Source: Orientallactaga sibirica (lineage: Eukaryota > Chordata > Mammalia > Rodentia > Dipodidae). From it: 64,000 nt of DNA. The notes under the pieces are model-generated. The model was given only the letters and a program-made list of their open reading frames with translations, searched no databases and was not told the origin of the DNA. The stretch covers positions 25,537,001-25,601,000 of the forward strand of contig JAEOAD010000029.1 of the NCBI GenBank assembly GCA_036365145.1. Reading direction: 5' to 3'. Positions within the stretch are counted from its first letter, which is position 1. Each line of letters opens with the position of its first letter. Below are positions 46,621 to 58,838 of the stretch, piece by piece. Both the position numbers and the translations under genes were made by a program.

Positions 46621-47439
46621 TATGGTTTGTTTTGAAAGCTGCAGAGAAGAGACCTGGCTGGCAGAATTAAGACACTTGTGGTGGGCCTCTATAGTTAATT
46701 CAAACTCATTGTTCCAGTATAGTTCACTCCTGCCATGTGAATTACACCCCTGCTCACATAACGTGTTTCCTGCTTTCACAGATGAGTGGCACTGTCATGC
46801 TTTCCTCACTGTGATAAGCAGAAATATGCCTGAAACTGAGCTTATTCTTCTCATATATTTGGTTAAAGTGGTGCAAATGTGCCTAAAATAGTGAGAAATT
46901 TGAAAATATAATTCAGTTGACCACAGATTTTCAAGAGGGAATGAGGAATAAAAGAAATGAAAAACAGCATGGATTATAAGGCTGAAGGCACAGTAAGGAA
47001 AGTTCGTCAGGTGAATCTGATGTGGGAGCACTGAGGAGGGATTTCAGAGTTCTTGGGGTGACCTTATCCATTTCCCAGACACTGCGCACCTTGTACAGCC
47101 TTCCAAATTCAGTCTTCTTGGGCTCTTTCACACTTGTCATTTGCCATTGTTGTCTTTCTTATGTATTCTGAGGAATAGCAAATATAATCTTTTTGCCTCT
47201 GTTTCCAATTCTATTATTTTTGTTAAAGACTTGGTTGGCACAATCTTCAGATTCTATATATGAACTTTGTATTTAACTCTAATTATGTGTCCAATTAATA
47301 CAATGCTAAATATAAATGCTTATACATTATAAATAATTATAAATGCTAATCTATAATTAGCATTGTATTTAACTGATATTTTTTCATCAGTCTGTATACT
47401 TATAGGACCATTGTAGAGCAATTTCTTTTTTCCTAACAG
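46621..47439. other. Unclassified unique sequence
   Basis: Contains a 69-codon minus frame (46931-47140) whose first ~50 codons look more coding-like than its neighbours, and a 13-bp inverted repeat at 47297-47369. No family recognised. Confidence 0.4.
47297..47369. repeat. AT-rich inverted repeat
   Basis: Arms 'aatacaatgctaa' (47297-47309) and 'ttagcattgtatt' (47357-47369) are perfect reverse complements around a 47-base loop that itself contains 'tataaatgct' twice. It could form a hairpin or be a MITE scrap. Confidence 0.75.
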
Positions 47440-48567
47440 CAAGTGTGTTGTCCATTCCCTGCCCAACACTGACTACTCAGCATAGGGAGAAGTGAGTCAC
47501 TAGATTGCAGGGCTGAAGGCTGCCATATCTAGAGTGAATATTTTAAATCTGAGGCAACTTTGCAATACGTAGCTAGGGGGAAAGAGTCAAAACCATTTTA
47601 ATTTCCCAGGTGAGTTTTGACATCTCACAAAAGCACAAAGGATAAAACAAAAATGAGTCTAACCTAAATTGGTCTTCAGGGCCAGTTTATAGAGAATCAC
47701 CCTATTTTCAGATGAATTATACCACTCGCTGCCACATGTATTTTCTAGGGAGAAAGTGACTTTTTTCTCCTGTCTGTCCTTGCAGAAAGAATAAGTTCGT
47801 ATTATTCCCTTGGACCTGGAGTCTTTCATATTCAGTCTCAGGTGAGCTACAGCTTTCTTGGTTCTAACAGAGCTTGGTAATCACTGTTATGAATCTTGAA
47901 ATCATGGGCTCTAATTTCAAAGGTTTCTTGTAACCTAAAGCCTTTCAAAATATAATGGTGCAAAACCTAAATCACCTTTTTTCATACCAGCACCCTTGCT
48001 TGGTAAATGCCAGCACTAAGAAAGGCAGAAGCATATTCCCCAAACAGGTCCATAAACCAGAAAGCGGCATCAACCATAAACATGTCTTTGCCACAGCCTG
48101 CTTAAAAATGTTCTCACTCACAAACTTGAGAGAAGCCTTTCGAAGATATTTCAAAAAGAAAACCAATAAGCCTGCAGAAACTCTTCTTGCCCTGAAAAGT
48201 TTGAGCCCTGTCTGCTGCATTTCCCAGGTGGTACCCTTCGTCCTTTATCACTGCCTTCTCCCCAGTCACTGCTCAATCATTGGGATGAGACAAGTACCTC
48301 TCAGTTCCAATCAGGACAATGTGGGCTTTCTCTGGAGAAATCAAGCCCCTTTTCCTGAAATATTTTACTTCCTGCCTGCCTGTGTGCTTTGCTCTATGCA
48401 AAGGCATTGATTGTAGCCTGGTGTGTGCACACATACATTATGTGTGTGTCTTTTTGGTTACAGATATGATCTATCAGGGGAGGATATTCATCAATTATCA
48501 ATGACTAATGTTATTTAATAAATTATTCAATTACAGTGTAGGAGAATCAACTAACAGTTCTACTAAG
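47440..48567 (+). ncRNA. Candidate spliced noncoding transcript (splice-site cluster)
   Basis: Three acceptor/donor pairs on one strand. Exon A 47440-47609: acceptor 'tttcttttttcctaacag', donor 'cag|gtgagt'. Exon B 47786-47841: acceptor 'ctcctgtctgtccttgcag', donor 'cag|gtgagc'. Exon C 48464-48567: acceptor 'ctttttggttacag', donor 'aag|gtaaga'. Exons A and C have stops in all three frames, so a coding role is unlikely. No promoter or polyadenylation site was assigned. Such pairs also arise by chance, so this is a hypothesis that RNA data could test. Confidence 0.25.
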
Positions 48568-48779
48568 GTAAGAGGACAAAAAGGCAAACAGCATTCAAAA
48601 GGAGAGACAGAAGAAACCTGAATCAGGGTAGGTGGTCCTGCCACGGACAAAGAGTGAAAAGGGGCTCTGATTTGCTCATACTTGAGTGGTTCTGTCGACT
48701 GGACTTCTGGAGAGCCACCCTGCTACTTCAATGATATCAACAAGGGACTGGCTGCCTTAGCTGACTGTCCTTGGCTTTA

Positions 48780-48970
48780 ATTAATTAATTTGCTTGTGTG
48801 TTTACTTGCACATGCATGCATCAAAGCCTCTTGCTGCTGCAAAGGAACACCAGATGCTCACACCACTTTGGGGGGATCCTGCTTTATGTGGGTGCCTGGG
48901 GAATTGATTCTAGGCAAAAGCCTATGCAAGCATGTGCCTTTAACCTTTAGCAATCTCCACAGCCCCATGA
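48780..48970 (-). mobile_element. B2-type SINE, antisense, degenerate
   Basis: 'gcaaaggaacaccagatgct' and 'caatctccacagccccat' are diverged reverse-complement SINE landmarks, with 'catgtgcctttaaccttta' equivalent to the antisense head. Confidence 0.7.
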
Positions 48971-49024
48971 AATGACTATCTTGAATGTGATTCTTTGCTG
49001 ATGTAAGTTCAATTTCCGAATCAG

Positions 49025-49028
<4 letters not shown>

Positions 49029-49055
<27 letters not shown>
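49029..49055. repeat. Poly-T tract (T27)
   Basis: Long uninterrupted T run. No SINE body is attached on its right side, so it may be an orphan tail. Confidence 0.9.
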
Positions 49056-49427
49056 AGCATTTTCTCTTTTCTCTATTCTGGGTATGCTTATTCTTCAACA
49101 CACCACACAATTGTCAGCTCCTTGTAGCTAACAGTGGCTTGCACTATACTTCAACAGTGTGCATCTATGTCCGGGTGAGTCCATTCACAATGAAAGGCAC
49201 AAGGACATTGCCACTGCAAATGACACAGCAGAATTTCCAAACTCTTCCAAGACAGCACACTGTGCATTTACCAGTTTTGCTACTCTCCACTGCTTACTTC
49301 CTAACCCTTAGTAAGTAGTAATAGAATGGATCCACTGCATGTCTCTGGAGGTGGTAGGGGTGGGAGAAAGCTGCAAAACCACTCTAATTAGTTTCTTTGA
49401 ATGTTCAAATCTGAAGTAATGCAGAAA

Positions 49428-49601
49428 GATGGGCACGGTGGCACACACCTTTAATCCCAGCACTCAGGAGGCAGAGGTAGGAGGATTGCTGTGAGTTCTA
49501 GGCCATCCTGAGACTACATAGTGAATTCCAGGTCTGCCTAGGCTACTGGGCTAGAGAGACCCTATCTTGAAAAAACAACAACAACAACAAAAAAACAAAG
49601 A
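49428..49601 (+). mobile_element. B1 SINE
   Basis: 'gatgggcacggtggcacaca', 'cctttaatcccagcactcag', 'gaggcagaggtaggaggatt' and 'gagagaccctatcttg', ending in an (AAC)n tail. Carries a small insertion near 'ctactgggct'. Confidence 0.93.
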
Positions 49602-50894
49602 CTTATAACTTATATGTTATGATCAATAATTGTGTTAATACTGCTAAAGATGATGATGATCATACAAGGGTTGTTAAGGAATGCTGCATTGAAATTAGCT
49701 GTGATTTTCTGCACAAGACCCACACACGATCAGGTCTATTGATACTCCCTCATAGAAGGAAGGTTTGAGGAGGTATATTAGACTCTCCCCTGAAATTATA
49801 GCCACTCTTTCCCTCCTATAACCCACCCACCCCAAGCTATATCTAATCCTGAAGAATTGTGGGTGATCTCCTTAAGTGCTAGAGTATGTAGGAAGGCAAA
49901 AGGTTAACTTAAGGGGGTTCAATCTATGCTGCTTATAGGAGAGACAGTTAGCCAGCTGAGGTAGGACTTTTCAGTGATGCAATTGTTTAGGACCATGTTC
50001 TTATAAGCAGCCTTTCACTCAAGCTGGTATAAGGCCAACAAATCCATCAATACATGAAACTTGTGGATATGGATAGAAATGCTTCTTTGGTCTATCACTC
50101 CTGTCTTGTATTAGTGAGTAAACAGCTGTTTACATTTTCCCAGTAGAAGTAACACAATGAAGGTGTACTTAACAGTAAATAAATAAGGGTATTTTCTCTG
50201 AAGCAAATGGAAATTTTGGCCCCATTATATATCCACATTGACAGAGGAAGGAAAGCTTGGATACTTCCAAAAGAAAGAATGTGCCTGGAACTGGGAAAGC
50301 ATTAAAAGATTTTTATATGTAGGATGGCTCATTATGCAATGCTTAGATTTAGACTTGATATATTTCAGTGTCTAATTGATTGACAAATTGTAAGATATGG
50401 AATGGTTATGGTATTTCTTTAGGGAACATTTTTTCACAAAATATATGGAAACAAAATGTGATAGATTCACAGAAAAATGTTTAATGCTATGTTGTAGTCA
50501 TTTTCTCTATACCCTAGATAATAGGCATGGCATTTACTATGGATTTGTCTCATTTCCTTTTCTGCCTGCAACAAATCCTAGCTAACTAGATATGTTGATT
50601 TAGTCTTTTCATTTGTATTATAAATCTGGTTAATATTAAAATTCTTATTTATAATCTCATACATTGAATTTATCTACCTCAGTTCAATTTCTTTTCTGTA
50701 GTCTCAGTTTCTTTATTCAATTTTCTTTGATAATCTCTTTTTAACTCATTATCTGAGAGTAAAAGAATATGTGTGGGGCTTTTTTTTTTTTTATTTCCAT
50801 ATCATCACCTTTTCCCACCTCTGCTTATTAAACATAGTTTTCTCTCACCATTTAAGCTCATTTATTCTTTGATAAAGCTTATGAATTAGTGTGT
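49602..50894. other. Unclassified sequence
   Basis: AT-rich, no frames above about 62 codons. Nothing recognised. Confidence 0.5.
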
Positions 50895-51180
50895 TTTCTG
50901 TTGATTTGACTAAATAGCACAGACTGAGTAATTTATGAAGACAAGAACACACAGTGGACAGGCTGGGAAACTTAATACCCATGAGGTCCAAGGAAGCACA
51001 TAGTGAGAGACAGCATCTTTATATATCTTCTCTTCCTATGATGCCACAGTCCATCAGGGCTGACCTCAAATACCACAGTCAGATTAATGTTATATCTCCA
51101 ATACCTTATTATGGAGATTAAATTTTAACATTAGTTTGATGGGGACATTTAAATCATAGTTTCTACATTGTTTTTCAGGA
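50895..51180 (+). mobile_element. Ancient mammalian repeat, family not named
   Basis: 'cagactgagtaatttatgaa', followed later by 'ttagtttgatggggacattt', resembles old repeats with 'gactgggtaatttataaaga ... gggtggggac'. Strongly diverged. Confidence 0.45.
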
Positions 51181-51254
51181 GTTTAAATGACAATGTTTAT
51201 TTAATTATTTTATTTTCCATTTTTGATTCCCCTAAAGGAAAATATGAACATACG

Positions 51255-51450
51255 ACAGTAGACAAAGCACAAGCTTAAATCTGATTGTGAGTCTTAGCTC
51301 TGTTGCTGACTAAATGTGTGATCTTGGACATGTCAACACTGAATTTTCAATTATGTCCAGATGAACAGATGAAATGCTTGTCTTTCTAATTTTATAAGAT
51401 TTGTGACAAATCAATAAGTTGGAGATGCTAAAATACATTACAGAGTATTA
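51255..51450 (+). mobile_element. MIR SINE (ancient)
   Basis: Core 'agtcttagctctgttgctga', 'ctaaatgtgtgatcttggac' and 'atgtcaacactga' matches the MIR core ('cctggctctgccacttacta', 'gctgtgtgaccttgggca'). Confidence 0.72.
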
Positions 51451-51773
51451 AATGCATTACACATGGGCATACACACATTAAGTACATTAAATATCAGCTA
51501 GTAATATCTGACTTTAAAAAATAATTTAATATATATGCATGTGTATGTATCAATCTTGCCTCAGAAGGCATTGAAATATTTTGCTTTATTATGGATATCA
51601 CATGTCAACATGTTCAATATCTAATTTTATATAAAACAGTATTTTTCCTTCTGATGAGTACAGTTGTAGTCATCAGAATCTTGTGAGATTCTTGGACAAA
51701 AAGTAAGCATTTGTTCTTTTAGTGGAGGAAAAAACAGATCTACTTCAGTAAAAAATTCAACAAAGCTAATTAT

Positions 51774-52160
51774 TGTGGGCTAAATTGTCTCTCCCCAAAA
51801 TTCATACACAGAACTATTAACCCCTGGTACCTTGGAAAATGGCTGTATTTAGAGGAGGCTCTGTAGTACAGTAAGTTAGAAAGAGGTCATTAGGGTCATT
51901 ATGTCATGAGGATGATTACTTTCCAATATGAATGGTACCTGTATAAGAAGAGGAAACTAGACAGCATGAAGAGCATATGAAGACACAGGAGGAAGGCAGC
52001 TATCTGCCAAGCAAGGAAAGAACCATTAGAAGGAACCCAACCTTGATAATTCCTGGATCTTGAATTTCTACACCCAAGGATGATAAGAAAATAAATGTTT
52101 GCTTCTCTAACTACCCAGTCTATTTTGATATGACATCCCCAGGAAACTAAAACAGTAAAA
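51774..52160 (+). mobile_element. MLT1 solo LTR (ERVL-MaLR)
   Basis: Ordered match to the MLT1 consensus I know: 'tgtgggctaaattgtctctc', 'cccaaaattcatacacagaa', 'gaggtcattagggtcattat', 'ccttgataattcctggatct', 'acccagtctattttgatatg' and 'aggaaactaaaacag'. Ends conform to TG...CA. It predates the rodent radiation. The 90-codon antisense frame is a shadow. Confidence 0.9.
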
Positions 52161-53032
52161 CACGTGCCCACTAAATCTTGGGTAACCTCAACTTAGTGTT
52201 ATTTCCACCACATTATAATGCTACTAAATTTTGTGTTTAAAAGATTATCTAAATAAGGGAATGATAACTTAAATAGCAAAGCAAAGTAAAAAGCAATTAG
52301 CCATGGCATAGTGAAGGAAATATCTTGAAAGAATTATTATTTCTGGAAGACAGTGTACCAGATGCTATAGTTTAGCCAATATAGACATCAACTAATAATT
52401 ATAAATGCTCGCAATTAATTTAAGTCAAGCAATTTCCTTAGCAAAAGTTGACAGCATCATTTTAATGCTGGACTATTTGAGCAGAAGTTCATCTCAAACA
52501 GAGCATATCATGGAGAACTAAACAAACTAACAGGAATGTATAAGTCATAGAGTAAAAAGCATAGAATGAGGAGTAGCAAAACTCTTAGCAGAAACAAACA
52601 GGTTGTTCTTTTTAATGAAGGGCACATTATGTAGTCCTTCTTTGTAGTACTCTACTGCATTCCTTTTCTACTTTTCTGTGTCACCTTAGCTTTGCCTTCT
52701 GCTTCAGAATGTCACATCAGCCACTTTGAATCACAGATTATAGTTATTCAACCAGGACCAGGAAAAAAGTTGTAGGCCAACAGATATTCAGTACATAATG
52801 AAAAGAAAAAAATGGGTAATAAAATACCATACATTTTATGCTATAATCATGCTAATGGAAGACACACCACCAGAACCTGCAAAACAGAAATAGAAAAGCA
52901 GAGGAAAGCTAAGGAGAGCAGATCCTGTACTGCTAAGCAGGGCAGGAGGGAAACAAAGTCAAGAGGCTATATGAACCCTTTTATATAGTTGATACTAAAT
53001 AGGTAAATTAGGATCAAAACTTCATTGTTGGG
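52161..53032. other. Unclassified sequence
   Basis: No repeat or frame recognised. Confidence 0.5.
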
Positions 53033-53250
53033 CTAGAGAGATGGCTCATCTGCTAAAGGCTCTTTCTTGCAAAGCCTGATGGCTATGGTTCAATTGCCTA
53101 ATACACATGTGAAGCCAGATGCACAGTGGCACAAGAATCTGGAGTTTATTCAAAGTGGCTGGAGGCACTGATGTACCCATCCTCTCTCTGTCTGTCTGCT
53201 TCTTTCTTGCTATCTATCTAAATAAATAAATAAGTATTTACTTATTTAAA
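53033..53250 (+). mobile_element. B2-type SINE (type A), diverged
   Basis: 'gggctagagagatggctcat', 'gtgaagccagatgcacagtgg', a CT block and an 'aaataaataaataag' tail. No clean TSD read. Confidence 0.87.
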
Positions 53251-53394
53251 ATGTCATTGAGTTATTTAATGAAATTCATTTGATGAAACCTGCAGTATCA
53301 TGTATTTTTACATTTATAGTTACTACTCTACACTCTGGATATTCTCCTGCAGACAGGTTCTAATTAATACACTTCCATGACCTGAATGTTTGAA

Positions 53395-54290
53395 AATAAC
53401 ACTTTTTACAACTTTTATGTTGGCTTAAAGTGACATTTATTTTGAATAATTCGAATATTGAGCTCCTCCATGTGGACCAGCTGACAGAAAGCTGGAAAAA
53501 GCTACACTGCATGCAGTTCAATGGGAGACAGAGAAACCACCAGTGAAGGTACTCAACAGTGAACACTACAGCTTTAAATTTGGCCAGCCAAACCAAATGA
53601 GGCAATGGGTGCAATAGTGGCATGTCTGTTATGGTGGAAACCAACCACTCTCTAATTGGACTGGAGGCCAGCTCCATGGGAGGGAATACATTCCTGATAC
53701 TGAAAACCTACAACAGGGGTAGTGATGAGCTCTAGAGGTGTAAAGTCTGCTGATGTCTGGCTAAATGTATATACTATGCTCACCAAAGTGCCCAGTAAGC
53801 ATTTCTCTTAATATCCATACCCATATGTTAATGCTACTCTCACTTTTGGTTAGAGAAGCTTCTCTTTTCAGATGGTGGTGATGTTGAGATGACTCAAAAG
53901 GCACAATGGTGCTGAGAAGAAGTGACAGAGGAGTGCTCAGCACTGAAACATCTCTAACACACCTTCCAGGCTCAGGGTCCATTGAGGAAGAGGGGGCAGA
54001 AAGAACATAAGAGCCAAAGGAAGAGTAGGACTCCTTACAACATGCTCCTCCAGACACAAAATGGCCTGGATATTCATGACCTCACAGTGCCTGACACTAC
54101 CTACACAAGACCATCCTAATAGGAGAAAAAGATGACATCATAATGAAAAGAGAGACTGATTGAGAGGGGGAGGGGATGTGATGGAGAGTGGAGTTTCAAA
54201 AGGGAAAGTGGGGGGAAGGGAGGGAAATAACATGGGATATTGTCTACAATTAAGGGAATTGTCAATAAAAATAAATTTAAAAAAATTTTA
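53395..54290 (+). mobile_element. L1 3'UTR (Lx-like), best preserved copy
   Basis: 'gtgcaatagtggcatgtctg', 'ttatggtggaaaccaaccac', 'ggaggccagctccatgggag', 'ttagagaagcttctctttt', 'cagatggtggtgatgttgag', 'agtggagtttcaaaaggg' and the tail 'tcaataaaaataaa'. No TSD was found. ORF2 is absent apart from possible terminal bases. The 98- and 105-codon antisense frames are shadows. Confidence 0.83.
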
Positions 54291-57200
54291 TCTCACAAGC
54301 ATCCATAATACCTTGTTGACTAAGTGAATGAACCAGTAACATTATTTCCTCACAGAAAGAATGTGTATTGTTATTTTAATAAACAGTAATATTATCATTT
54401 ACTAATTGGAGCTTATGAAAAAAATTCTAGGATATAAAAAAAATCTGGATCTTTATTTTAGACCCAGGAATAAACATCATATAAATGATGAAACAAATAA
54501 AGTGGTTTCATTTAAATCCATTGACCCAGATACAAAAGACAGTTTGAAACTTGCATAAGCGATGCTCTTTACTTCATCTCAATTCTTAAAAGTTGGCTAT
54601 CAAACTTTACAAAGTGAAATTTGCTTTTAGTGTTGATAAATATTGAATTTGTAACTCTCTGTTGCCATTTGAAATGAAAATGATCCCCCAGGTTCTGTGG
54701 TGGCTGCTCAAATCTCTGTGTACACTTGGCTGGGAATTCACACCTAAATATTATAAAGATTCAGTTGGTAAGGGAATTATTTTCACTTATATGAATTAAT
54801 TTAACTCTAAAGGAATATATTAGAAAATGTGTGGTATCCATTATATTATAAAGAATGTATTAAATCTTTTCTTTGGGTGCTTCAGGGAAGTTTTTAAAAG
54901 TTTACTGAATTCATGAACATATTTTAATAATATTGAGAAAACAGTTTGATTATAAGCAAGTTATATAGCAGCCTGGATGTGGAACAACAGTTCTCTAAAC
55001 CTCATGGGATTTATCATTGTTATGGCCACTCTAGATTCAGCAAACCTGCTAAATAATTATGTACTGAAATATGACTATTTTATATTCAGTTGTTTTGCTC
55101 TGTGGAAAAAAGGGAGTGTCATTAAAATGAGTAAAATGCTTGAGATATTAAAACATATAAATATTAATTAAAACATAAGGAATTTATCAATAATAACCAC
55201 TGACATAGAAAGAACCAAACAGAGACATAAACTGTTTCTTTAAAGTCCAATGTTTTTAATTAACTCAAAGATGTAATTGTGGGCATACATATTACTTTCT
55301 TGCAAGTAAAGTTATCACTTTAAAAATTCTTTTTTTCATGAGAACATAAGGATCATTGGTTTATAAGTGCTAGTGGAACTTCCTTTCATTAAATTTTGAA
55401 AATTCAGATTTTAAATTCTACAGTATTTAATAAAGATTTCAATAAACAGAAGGATCCATCAGTCACCACTTAATTTTAAGAGTTGGAAATACCACTCTCT
55501 GTGAAATCTTTCCAATTTAATAGGCTGGAGTTAGTCAGTTATTCTGAAACCCTCTTTTTTCCCTCTGTGACATTAGAAGATATTTTAGGGCAGATTTCTT
55601 GTTTGGGATATAGAGAATTGAGCTCAGATTACATCTCTACTCTTCCCTCTTAATGTAGTCCCGGCCTAGTTGCATAGCTTGACAGTCCAGTGGGCAGTAG
55701 GGTTCTGCAGTAAACCCATAGAAGCACACCAGAACATTTCTTTTATTTCCCGAGAGAAATACAGTGACATTAAACATGGTCAGAATCAAAACAATTTCTA
55801 TCTTGCATTATGTCACAGTTTCTATCTCAAGTATCACTATTCCATTCTATCATGCATCATTCCAGAAACCAGAAATACTGTAAACTAAAAACAAAACTAA
55901 ACGAAATGTAAGCATTGTGTGACAAACAGTATAGATAGATGTATCTTATCAGTGAGATGTCCAATCTGATTCCAAGATTTGAAAAGCTGAGAATGGCTTA
56001 GTAGGCATATACATCCCATACTCTGAGAGAAGAAACTAATATCTATATTTTATTTTTATTCAGATTTATGTTTATTTTTGATATTAGCTACTAAATTTTT
56101 AAGGCCATCAGCACTTAAGTTGTTTGGATATATAGTTACTTCTTAATAACTAAAACATTGAGCTTTTTTTTTTAACCTAGGAGCAATGATAAATAAATGA
56201 TTAAGTACTAAGAACACAGTGATAAGAACTTTTGGGAATCTGAGTACAAAATTAAGTTTTTTATTTCCAAGAAGATGCAATGTTGGTCTAAAGATTATGA
56301 TGATTAACAATATGACTAGAATATACTAAGAAATCAAGAAATAGTTTTATTTTTGTGGATCTTATTTTAGATACAAAGGATTTTTAGGGTCATTCCTTTG
56401 ATTAATCTTAGTGCACACATGTCAGGGTTCAGTTCTCAGGTTGTTTTTGTTTTTCTTGTTTTAATTTGTCAACTATTACATAAGCAATTAACCTGAGGGC
56501 CTGTCTAAAAATGCAACTGAGTCATGAATATAAATCATTTCTAATGTAGAATATTTTGTCACTGGTACTTGGATTTCAATGACTAGAGAACATCATGGGA
56601 TATTTAAGCAACCATGTATATTTACTGTTAAAAGTAAACAATTCCCGATAAGTTCAACTAGAATACATACTCCACAAATCCTGACCATGAAAAATTACTC
56701 CACAAAATAGGGATCAACAGGGCCATTCAAGTCTTCAGTGAAAAAAAAAAAAAATCAATTGTGATTAATGGGTGATACTAAAAGAAATATGGAATAATGT
56801 ATTTGTAAATCATTTCCTGCAGTAGAAGTTGGAAGAAAATATTTTCTCTTTAAGTTCTTTAACTAAAATTCAACCTATCAGAGCCTTGCCAGTGGTGCCA
56901 GTACTGCCATGACTGCTGTTGCTCCTTTTCCTCTTCTTCCTCCACCTCCTCTTTGTCTCCCCTCTCTCTCTCTCTCTCCTTCTGTATTTTCTCTAAAGGC
57001 ATATTTGAACCTGTTCATAAGCAGTGAATGAGATATACCATATTTTTTTAATCTTCAAGAGACTAAAGCATAGTCTACCTACCTAGTTATAAAAATTAAC
57101 CAGAAGAATATTCAAAACTTATGACCACATAAAGGTATATATTGGAAGCTATTTTCCTATCTAATTAATATTATGAGCTTGAAGTCTTCCTTAAATAACA

Positions 57201-57324
57201 AGTTGCTTGGAGTATCTAAATCATGTGGAAGGATTAACCAAACAGAAAGGAAGACAACATATTTAGAAGGATCCATTGTTGACCTTGGTTCTGAGATTCA
57301 ATCTTGAGTGTTATAGTCACTGAG
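54291..57324. other. Unclassified unique sequence (about 3 kb)
   Basis: One of the longest repeat-poor stretches. AT-rich, frames up to 72 codons without domains. A CT-rich low-complexity patch lies near 56920-56990. Confidence 0.5.
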
Positions 57325-57460
57325 GCTGGGTGTGGTGGTATACACCTTTAATCCTGAGGCAGAAGTAGGAGGATTGCCATGAATTCAAGGCCACTCTGAG
57401 ATTACATAGTGAATTTCAGATCAGCTTGGACTACAATGAGACACTGCCTTGAAAAAAAGT
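57325..57460 (+). mobile_element. B1 SINE with internal deletion
   Basis: 'gctgggtgtggtggtataca', 'cctttaatcc', then directly 'tgaggcagaagtaggaggat': the 'cagcactcggga' segment is missing. Ends 'gagacactgccttg' plus A-rich tail. Short TSD 'cactgag' on both sides. Confidence 0.88.
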
Positions 57461-57539
57461 AAAGACACTGAGAAATTTTTAAGGAGAAATGTTTTGGTCA
57501 AAATTCAGCACTATAAATGTCACTTGGGTGTGGCATAGA

Positions 57540-57612
57540 AAGACAAGAAACAGAAAGAGAGGATATGAAAGAGGAGAGAGAGGGAGACAGAGAGAGAGAC
57601 AGAGAAAGATAA
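57540..57612. repeat. GA-rich low-complexity tract
   Basis: Interrupted (GA)n purine-rich stretch. Confidence 0.8.
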
Positions 57613-57706
57613 CATTTTGAAATGAGGAAACGACCTGTAATACCATTTCTGTATCCCAGGTAATAATATGTCAAGTGTTAGTGGTGAAGATGGAAGGAAA
57701 ATGTAC

Positions 57707-57734
57707 GTGTGTGTGTGTGTGTGTGTGTGTGTGT
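57707..57734. repeat. (GT)n microsatellite
   Basis: Fourteen perfect GT units. Confidence 0.95.
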
Positions 57735-58292
57735 TCCACGCACAAATTTTCCTCTTTCCACTGCTAGATCATTCACTGGGCATATGTGTCAGTGAATCTT
57801 AGTTTGCATTTCACACTTTGTAAGAGCCAAGAGATCATGGTGGGAAGCCCTCCTTCATTTCCTTCCCCTAAGTCCCATGCAATAGACCATCTCTAATACC
57901 ATTACTTTTCTCTGTGAGGTAAGTAGTGGGCAAGGGAAATCGATTGGACTGCATAATAATTACATGCCAAACTTAGTCATTAAATCACTCTCCTCTTCTC
58001 ACCTGAGTACAGAGAGGGAAGGCGTAGTTGTTGTTTGATTTTTTTTTTTTTTTTTTTGGTTGGTCTGGTGCCTCATATTTTCTCATCCTTTCCATATTTA
58101 CAATGGTCACTGATCTCCAGAAGCAATCAAAAAAAAAAAAAAAAAAAAAACAAAGAAAGGATGTGAAAGGTCAGTCTTATATGGAAGAGTCTCTGAATAT
58201 GAAGCCTTTTCTTAGGGATGCTCCTCTGAGTCCTTCAGAGATTCTCATCATGTCCCATTGCTGGATATCATTCATCTATCTTTCTTTTTTAT
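57735..58292. other. Unclassified sequence with T19 and A22 tracts
   Basis: T19 at 58039-58057 and A22 at 58129-58150 bracket about 70 bases of non-repeat sequence. The 88-codon frame here is low complexity. A possible exon at 57873-57918 was rejected. Confidence 0.45.
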
Positions 58293-58306
58293 AAAATATA
58301 TTTTAG

Positions 58307-58589
58307 GAGCTGGGGAGATGGCTTAGCAGATAAGACACCTGCCTCCTCAGCCTAAGAACGCTGGTTCCAATCTCCAGGTCCCATGTTTAGCCAGATGCAA
58401 AGTGACGCAAGGGTGCAATGCTGCACTTGCCCACAAGGGGATGCACACATCTGGATTTTGTTCACAGCAGCTGAGAGATTGCTGGTGCGCCTATCTCTAT
58501 CTGTCTCCCTCTCCCTCTCTCTCTGTCTGTCTCTCTGTGTGTGTCTCTCTCCAAAAATAAATAAATAAATAAATAAAAATAAATAAATA
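58307..58589 (+). mobile_element. B2-type SINE (type B), 13-bp TSD
   Basis: Type B block 'tttagccagatgcaaagtga', 'gcaagggtgcaatgctgcac', CT/GT-rich segment and 'aaataaataaataaat' tail. Perfect TSD 'aaaatatatttta' at 58293-58305 and 58590-58602. Confidence 0.94.
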
Positions 58590-58602
58590 AAAATATATTT
58601 TA

Positions 58603-58647
58603 TTTATTTATTTGGAATTTGCAAGTAGAGTGAGAGACAGAGACAGG

Positions 58648-58682
<35 letters not shown>

Positions 58683-58838
58683 TATGGGTGTGCCATGGTC
58701 TCTAGGCACTGGAAATGGACTCCAGAAGCATGTGCCACCTTGTGCTTACAGCTTTTTGTGGATAATGAGTAATCAAACCTGGGTGGTTTGACTTGACAGG
58801 CAAGTTCTTTAACCATTGAGACATCATCTCCCCAGCCC
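58603..58838 (-). mobile_element. B2-type SINE, antisense, tail-to-tail with the previous copy
   Basis: T-rich tail at left, (GA)n at 58645-58679, diverged body, and the antisense head ending 'gacatcatctccccagcccc'. It shares its tail region with the TSD of the plus-strand SINE, so the plus copy inserted at or beside this tail. Confidence 0.85.

Noticed and set aside
47955..48410. 151-codon plus frame, the longest outside repeats on that strand
   Set aside because: Length is near what chance gives in 64 kb. No domain is recognised, the start lacks context, and it runs across a possible splice site.
57873..57918. 46-base exon with donor 'gag|gtaagt'
   Set aside because: A single isolated pair with a weaker 'aag' acceptor. 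It serves as a warning of the chance rate of such pairs.
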